Source of the DNA: Terriglobia bacterium
GTDB taxonomy: Bacteria; Acidobacteriota; UBA6911
DNA length: 49,068 bases
Direction of reading: 5' to 3'
Assembly (NCBI GenBank): GCA_020072565.1
Contig: JAIQGI010000014.1
Location: forward strand, 80,327 to 129,394
In this document: piece after piece, positions 44,871-49,068 of the stretch
Layout: each line of letters opens with the position of its first letter
Numbering within the stretch: the first letter of the stretch is position 1
The notes under the pieces: generated by a model
Database searches by the model: none
Seen by the model: only the letters and a program-made list of their open reading frames with translations
Told to the model about the DNA's origin: nothing
Program-made: the position numbers and the translations under genes

Positions 44871-44900
44871 ATTCTAATCAACTTTGCCGCGAATTGACAC
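44871..44900 (-). promoter_or_regulatory. Promoter of rnpB
   Basis: On the minus strand TAGAAT (44871-44876) is 18 bases from GTGTCA (44895-44900), which match the sigma-70 -10 and -35 boxes at five and four of six positions. A start about seven bases after the -10 falls at the predicted 5' end of RNase P RNA, which supports both calls. Confidence 0.6.
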
Positions 44901-44963
44901 GAATAACCTGGAATCCGAGAGACCTTACTGCAGAATCCTGCTGGTTCGGGAGGAAAATCAACG

Positions 44964-45017
44964 TCTCAACGCAGAGCTCGCAAAGAGTGAGCATCATGAG
45001 CAAACCCTGCGTTGAGA
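44964..45017 (-). terminator. Hairpin after recA, possible terminator
   Basis: Perfect 11-base arms TCTCAACGCAG (44964-44974) and CTGCGTTGAGA (45007-45017) enclose a 32-base loop that can form a further small stem. On minus it follows the recA stop by about 20 bases and precedes the rnpB promoter. The T tract behind it is weak, so it could also be a processing or pausing structure. Confidence 0.45.
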
Positions 45018-45037
45018 TTCTTTAGTAATCGGCTCTT

Positions 45038-46075
45038 CTACTTGGCTTTGACGTTGGCGGCGGCCGTATCCGGTTTCACGAGGCCAAGTAGCTGCCGCAG
45101 CTTGCCGTCCAACTCGAGCGCAATGTCACGATGCTCGCGCAGGAACTGTTTTGCGGCTTCCCGTCCCTGTCCCAGGCGCTCGGTCTTGTAGGAAAACCAG
45201 GATCCGCTCTTTTCGAGAAGCTTACGTTCGAGGGCAAGATCGACCAGGTCCCCTTCGTACGAAATACCCTGATTGTAAAGGATGTCGAACTCAGCCTCAC
45301 GGAACGGGGGCGCGAGCTTGTTCTTGACCACCTTGGCCCGCGTTCGGTTCCCGACCACCACGTCGCCCTCCTTGATCGATCCGATGCGCCGGATGTCGAC
45401 ACGGATCGAAGAGTAAAACTTGAGAGCGCGGCCTCCGGTAGTGGTTTCCGGATTGCCGAACATGACGCCGATCTTCTCGCGCATCTGGTTTATAAATATG
45501 AGGCAGGTGTCGGACTTTGACACGATGGCGGTCAGCTTGCGCAAGGCCTGCGACATCAGCCTGGCCTGTAGGCCGGGGAGGGAGTCGCCCATTTCCCCCT
45601 CCAACTCCGCCTTGGGTACGAGGGCGGCCACCGAATCAATGACCAGAATATCAATCGCCCCACTACGAACGAGAACCTCAGCGATCTCCAGCGCCTGCTC
45701 GCCGCTGTCGGGCTGCGACACGAGAAGCTCATCGGTGTTGACTCCCAGCATCTTGGAATAGCTCGCATCCATGGCGTGCTCGGCGTCGATGAAGGCTGCG
45801 GATCCCCCGACCTTTTGCGCCTGGGCAATCGCGTGGAGCGCCAGCGTGGTCTTGCCGCTCGACTCCGGCCCGAAGATCTCCACTACTCGCCCTTTCGGAA
45901 ATCCTCCCACGCCCAGAGCGGCGTCCAAAGAAATGGATCCGGTGGAAATCGACCTTACTCCCGAAGGATCCGTGCGGTCTCCCAGACGCATGATCGAGCC
46001 CTTGCCAAACTGCTTCTCGATCTGGGTCAGGGCCACCTCAATTGCTTTATTTCTGTTGCTACGCTCGTCCGCCAT
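45038..46075 (-). CDS. recA: Recombinase RecA
   Basis: A 345-residue RecA, which forms filaments on single-stranded DNA for recombination and triggers LexA cleavage. It starts [33 protein letters not shown]. It shows Walker [15 protein letters not shown], the [20 protein letters not shown] block, [20 protein letters not shown], and loop L2 with [28 protein letters not shown]. The C-terminal tail is lysine- and alanine-rich rather than strongly acidic. The start ATG overlaps the stop of the dehydrogenase gene (TAATG), so recA sits in an unusual operon with fatty-acid metabolism, though an internal promoter is likely. Confidence 0.97.
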   Translation of the reverse strand: MADERSNRNKAIEVALTQIEKQFGKGSIMRLGDRTDPSGVRSISTGSISLDAALGVGGFPKGRVVEIFGPESSGKTTLALHAIAQAQKVGGSAAFIDAEHAMDASYSKMLGVNTDELLVSQPDSGEQALEIAEVLVRSGAIDILVIDSVAALVPKAELEGEMGDSLPGLQARLMSQALRKLTAIVSKSDTCLIFINQMREKIGVMFGNPETTTGGRALKFYSSIRVDIRRIGSIKEGDVVVGNRTRAKVVKNKLAPPFREAEFDILYNQGISYEGDLVDLALERKLLEKSGSWFSYKTERLGQGREAAKQFLREHRDIALELDGKLRQLLGLVKPDTAAANVKAK

Positions 46076-46953
46076 TAGGCTTTCCCTTCTTTTTCACGAT
46101 AATCATAGAAGCCGCGGCTCGTTTTCCGTCCCAGCAGGCCGGCATCCACCATCTTCACCAGGAGCGGACAGGGCCGGTATTTCGGATCGCCGAGCCCATC
46201 GTGCATCACGCGCAGGATGTCCAGACAGACGTCAAGGCCAATAAAATCCGCGAGCGTGAGCGGCCCCATCGGGTGATTCATACCCAGCTTCATGACGGTG
46301 TCGATCGCTTCGCGCGAGCCCACGCCCTCCATAAGGGCATAGACAGCCTCATTGATCATGGGGAGCAGCACCCGGTTGGCAACGAAACCGGGATAATCCT
46401 GCACCTCGACCGCCGTCTTTCCGAGCACCACTGCCAGATCCAGGATCTTCCTGCATGTAGCGTCGGAAGTTTCCAAGCCTCTGATCACTTCAAGCAGCTT
46501 CATGATCGGCACAGGATTCATGAAGTGCATGCCGATGAAACGATCGGGCCGCCGGGTCGAAGCGGCCAGCTTAGTGATTGAAATGGATGACGTATTGGTA
46601 GCGAGGATCGCTTCGGGGCCGCAGATCCGGTCCAACTCCTGAAAGACCCCCGTCTTGATCGTCAGGTTCTCGTTGACCGCCTCCACAACCAGACTGCAGG
46701 AGGCAAACGCGGCGAGTCCCATCGAGGGCGAAATCCGGCTCAAAGCTGCATTGCGGTCCTGCACCGTAATCGTGCCCTTCTGGACGAAGCGGTCGAGGCT
46801 CTTCTCGATCGTCTTCATTGCGCGATCCAGAAACTCCTGGCGCACATCGGAAAAATGCACCAGATAACCCGCCTGTGCAAACACCTGGGCGATACCGCTC
46901 CCCATGGTGCCTGATCCGACCACGCCCACAATCCCTATCCCTGTTTTTTCCAT
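46075..46953 (-). CDS. 3-hydroxybutyryl-CoA dehydrogenase family enzyme
   Basis: A 292-residue 3-hydroxyacyl-CoA dehydrogenase of the short (HBD/PaaH) type, which interconverts 3-hydroxyacyl-CoA and 3-oxoacyl-CoA with NAD(P). The Rossmann motif is [20 protein letters not shown], followed by [18 protein letters not shown]. The catalytic His lies in [25 protein letters not shown], and the C-domain contains [30 protein letters not shown] lies six bases before the ATG at 46953, so that start is preferred over the upstream GTG at 46959. It overlaps recA. Chain-length preference is unknown. Confidence 0.92.
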   Translation of the reverse strand: MEKTGIGIVGVVGSGTMGSGIAQVFAQAGYLVHFSDVRQEFLDRAMKTIEKSLDRFVQKGTITVQDRNAALSRISPSMGLAAFASCSLVVEAVNENLTIKTGVFQELDRICGPEAILATNTSSISITKLAASTRRPDRFIGMHFMNPVPIMKLLEVIRGLETSDATCRKILDLAVVLGKTAVEVQDYPGFVANRVLLPMINEAVYALMEGVGSREAIDTVMKLGMNHPMGPLTLADFIGLDVCLDILRVMHDGLGDPKYRPCPLLVKMVDAGLLGRKTSRGFYDYREKEGKA

Positions 46954-47248
46954 GATCACTCCCCCAGGAGCAATATCGGTTTGGTGGATGCTACTCTATC
47001 TAACCCGTCAAGCGTCTCGGTGAGCCAAAAATCTTACACCCCTATCATCGCGCGGCGCAACCATTCGATGCAACGAACATAATGGCAAATGCGGATTTCA
47101 TGCACCCCACCGATTTTTGCTCCTCAACCCGGTGGCTTGCGGGCGTTATTCATGTAATCTACTGCTGGGATTTGATCAGCAAACCGGTTGCATTCGGGCG
47201 GCTTGCTCCATAGAATTTTCTTTTTTGCTGCGACGCAGGGAGGTGGCA

Positions 47249-48061
47249 GTGGACGATTCCGGCTCATCCAGACAGAAGTGGGCGCTTATCCTGGGAGCTT
47301 CCAGCGGCTTCGGCGCCGCGGCAAGCCTGGCGTTGGCGCGCGGCGGTTTCCACATCTTCGGCGTCCACCTCGATCGGCGCGCGACGCTTCCCCATGCCGA
47401 GCGAGTCATTTTCGAGATCCGGAGCCTGGGGCAAAAAGCGGTGTTTTTCAACATCAACGCGGCCGACCCTGCCCGGCGTGCGGAGGTCATCCTGACCTGC
47501 AGGGAGGAGATCGCCATGACGCCGGGAAGCGGAGGAATCGATGCCCTGCTGCACTCTCTGGCCTTCGGAACCCTCAAGCCCTACATTTCGGACTCCGGCG
47601 AAGGCGTGATCAAGCCTGCTGACATGAACATGACGCTTGATGTAATGGCTCACAGCCTGGTCTATTGGGTTCAGGACCTGTTCGCCGCCGGACTTCTGCA
47701 CAAGGGTGCCAAGATCTTTGCAATGACCAGCGCCGGAGGCCGCCGTGTCTGGCAGCGTTATGGCGCCGTTTCGGCTGCCAAAGCCGCCCTGGAATCCCAT
47801 ATCCGGCAGCTGGCCGTCGAGCTGGCACCCTATGGCATCAGCGCCAATGCCCTGCGAGCCGGCGTAACCGATACTCCGGCGGCGCGCAAGATCCCCGGCA
47901 ACGAGCGTATGTTCGCTCACGCCCTCGAAACCAACCCCGCGAAGCGGCTGACACAACCTGAAGATGTGGCCGAGGCTCTGGTTGCACTTCTATCCTGCAG
48001 TTCGAACTGGATGACAGGGAACGTCATCGGCGTCGATGGCGGCGAAGATCTCACCGGCTGA
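47249..48061 (+). CDS. Enoyl-ACP reductase-like short-chain dehydrogenase
   Basis: A 270-residue SDR. The nucleotide motif is ILGASSGFGAAASLALARGG. The active site has Tyr171 and Lys178 in YGAVSAAKAALESHIRQLA, a Tyr-x6-Lys spacing typical of FabI/FabL-type enoyl-ACP reductases rather than the Tyr-x3-Lys of ordinary SDRs. LLHSLAFGTLKPY resembles the FabI HSIAF block. The C-terminus NWMTGNVIGVDGGEDLTG is standard. It probably reduces enoyl-ACP in fatty acid synthesis. The GTG at 47249 has GGGAGG five bases upstream; the open frame runs to 47117 but that part is not family-like. Confidence 0.8.
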   Translation: MDDSGSSRQKWALILGASSGFGAAASLALARGGFHIFGVHLDRRATLPHAERVIFEIRSLGQKAVFFNINAADPARRAEVILTCREEIAMTPGSGGIDALLHSLAFGTLKPYISDSGEGVIKPADMNMTLDVMAHSLVYWVQDLFAAGLLHKGAKIFAMTSAGGRRVWQRYGAVSAAKAALESHIRQLAVELAPYGISANALRAGVTDTPAARKIPGNERMFAHALETNPAKRLTQPEDVAEALVALLSCSSNWMTGNVIGVDGGEDLTG

Positions 48062-48117
48062 AGACGATCTGCCGACGCCTGCTTTTTATCGGTCCGCTTC
48101 GGATCCGTCCTTGGCCG

Positions 48118-48146
48118 TTGACTCTCCCGATCCCACCTGCTAACAT
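48118..48146 (+). promoter_or_regulatory. Sigma-70-type promoter for rpmB
   Basis: TTGACT (48118-48123), 17 bases, then TAACAT (48141-48146). It places transcription about 20 bases before the L28 start codon, with a GGAG in between. Spacing is ideal and both boxes match well. Confidence 0.65.
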
Positions 48147-48171
48147 GTCGCGTTTTCGAATGGAGTGTTTT

Positions 48172-48360
48172 ATGCCAATGCAATGTTATGTTTGCGCCAA
48201 GGCCCCGGTCTTTGGGCACACGATTTCCCACGCTCACAACGTCAGCTCCAGAAAGTTCTATCCCAACCTGCAGAGCATCCGGATCGTGGAGAAGGGGTCG
48301 GTGAAGCGCGTCCGCGTCTGCACCCGCTGCCTGCGGTCCGGCAAGGTCCAGAAGGCTTAG
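48172..48360 (+). CDS. rpmB: Ribosomal protein L28 (bL28)
   Basis: A 62-residue large-subunit protein. It begins [23 protein letters not shown] and continues [34 protein letters not shown]. The paired Cys-x2-Cys motifs (CYVC and CTRC) make this the zinc-binding form of L28, suggesting zinc-dependent assembly. ATG 48172 follows GGAG at seven bases; upstream in-frame codons are not part of the family. The stop codon overlaps the stop of ridA on the opposite strand. Confidence 0.94.
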   Translation: MPMQCYVCAKAPVFGHTISHAHNVSSRKFYPNLQSIRIVEKGSVKRVRVCTRCLRSGKVQKA

Positions 48361-48734
48361 CCCAACGCGATCGCATCGAGCTGGATCAAGACCTCTTTAG
48401 GCAGCCGGGACACCTGCACCGTGGCCCGCGCTGGTTTTGCATTTCCGAGGAACTCCCCATAAACCTGGTTGAATCGGGCAAAATCATCCAGATTTGCCAG
48501 AAACACAGTGGTCTTCACAACCTGGTGTAGCCCGCTCCCCGCTGCCGTCAGAATCGCGGCCAGATTTTTCATCACCTGACGCGTTTGAGCGGCGATGTCG
48601 CCCGTGATTACCTCACCCGTTGCCGAATCAATCGGAATCTGGCCGGACACAAATAAGAATCCGTTGGCACGAATCGCCTGTGAATACGGCCCAATCGGGC
48701 TCGGGGCACTGTTTGTCTCGATGATTTCTCTCAT
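48357..48734 (-). CDS. ridA: RidA family reactive enamine/imine deaminase
   Basis: A 125-residue RidA/YjgF/L-PSP protein, which as a trimer hydrolyses reactive 2-aminoacrylate and related enamines. The family blocks are [68 protein letters not shown] and [21 protein letters not shown]. The conserved Arg in RATV that binds the substrate carboxylate is present. It is convergent with rpmB, and the two stop codons overlap by three bases. Confidence 0.95.
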   Translation of the reverse strand: MREIIETNSAPSPIGPYSQAIRANGFLFVSGQIPIDSATGEVITGDIAAQTRQVMKNLAAILTAAGSGLHQVVKTTVFLANLDDFARFNQVYGEFLGNAKPARATVQVSRLPKEVLIQLDAIALG

Positions 48735-49048
48735 GCATGCTCCATCGCAGGGGATCGTCGGCAGTAGCGGGGGGGCAAATTATTATCCGCCTCACCACCT
48801 GTGCCGACGGCCCGATGCTCCCTGCCTGCTGTCATGCCCCCTGCATTAACCTGAATAATTCATGAAGCAGAACGGCCGGCGCGTGAAAAGCAACAAAACT
48901 GGACACAGATAGACGCAGGCAGCATTTTCCCGCGTCCAAAACTGCATTTTGGTCGCACATTCATGAATAATCCGGGCTAAGGACAATACTGTTCACTTAA
49001 CAAACGAAGTGTGGTATCCTGTGGTAAATTTTCACAGGAGGACCGCAT
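48735..49048. other. Divergent intergenic region before the last gene
   Basis: About 314 bases with no coding frame I would defend. It holds the candidate promoter at 48992-49020 and two copies of ATTCATGAA (48858-48866 and 48959-48967). The second extends to the perfect palindrome ATTCATGAAT, a possible operator. Confidence 0.5.
48992..49020 (+). promoter_or_regulatory. Candidate promoter for the truncated last gene
   Basis: TTCACT (48992-48997), 17 bases, then TATCCT (49015-49020); each matches the sigma-70 consensus at four of six positions. The gene's ATG is at 49049 with a strong CAGGAGGA before it. Confidence 0.4.
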
Positions 49049-49068
49049 ATGGCACGTACCGTTGCTGA
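49049..49068 (+). CDS. Start of an unidentified gene (truncated by the window)
   Basis: Only MARTVA is visible before the right edge. A strong Shine-Dalgarno sequence (AGGAGGA, about seven bases before the ATG) and an upstream promoter candidate support a real start. The opening resembles that of thiamine-pyrophosphate-dependent pyruvate oxidase-like proteins, but six residues cannot prove this. Confidence 0.5.

Overview
This is a GC-rich, gene-dense bacterial chromosome window with no insertion sequence, prophage, tRNA or CRISPR array that I could see. The organism is Gram-negative with lipopolysaccharide: lptB, an LptC/LptA-type protein, lpxK, heptose synthesis, two heptosyltransferases, an MsbA-like exporter and lnt are all present. 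The mixture of a FecR/DUF6600 protein, HPr kinase with a permease-less PTS set, sigma-54 and a GrdB/PrdB-like protein suggests Acidobacteriota or a related deep phylum. That placement is inference from gene content, not from a marker-gene search.

Layout. Positions 1-100 hold the 5' end of a D-Ala-D-Ala-ligase-like gene (minus). Positions 631-1688 hold two overlapping membrane-protein genes (plus). From about 1.8 to 35.8 kb almost everything is on the minus strand. In transcription order (right to left) this comprises: argD-leuB; lipA; nfeD, slipin, SPOR protein and lnt; prfB with a programmed frameshift; an unknown anchored protein; then lptC/A-lptB-rpoN-hpf-hprK-rapZ-EIIA(Man)-HPr-EI; a large FecR/DUF6600 protein; an MsbA-like exporter; yicC-gmk-rpoZ-coaBC; era-udg; priA; a CDF metal exporter; and a GrdB/PrdB-like protein.

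From 36.1 to 44.5 kb the plus strand carries a gamma-glutamyltransferase and then a compact lipid A/heptose cluster: lpxK, waaF, gmhB, a 29-codon membrane ORF, separate rfaE1 and rfaE2, a waaC-like gene and a DUF3108 gene. Most junctions are 4-base start/stop overlaps. The DUF3108 gene runs convergently into rnpB (RNase P RNA, minus). recA and a 3-hydroxyacyl-CoA dehydrogenase follow on minus. An enoyl-ACP-reductase-like SDR and rpmB (plus), ridA (minus) and the first codons of another gene (plus) close the window.

How it fits together. The window is mostly housekeeping and envelope biogenesis. The most coherent system is the block at 15.9-25.8 kb. It joins LPS transport, sigma-54, ribosome hibernation, RapZ and a phosphotransfer chain with an HPr kinase but no sugar permease. 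It parallels the proteobacterial lpt-rpoN-hpf-ptsN-rapZ-npr operon, with HprK and a mannose-type EIIA in place of PtsN, and it looks like a regulatory rather than transport PTS. I found no clearly novel defence or mobile system. The items most worth a second look are this block, the unusually long LptC/LptA protein, the Cys-for-Sec GrdB/PrdB-like protein, the small ORF inside the heptose operon, and the rnpB/DUF3108 overlap.
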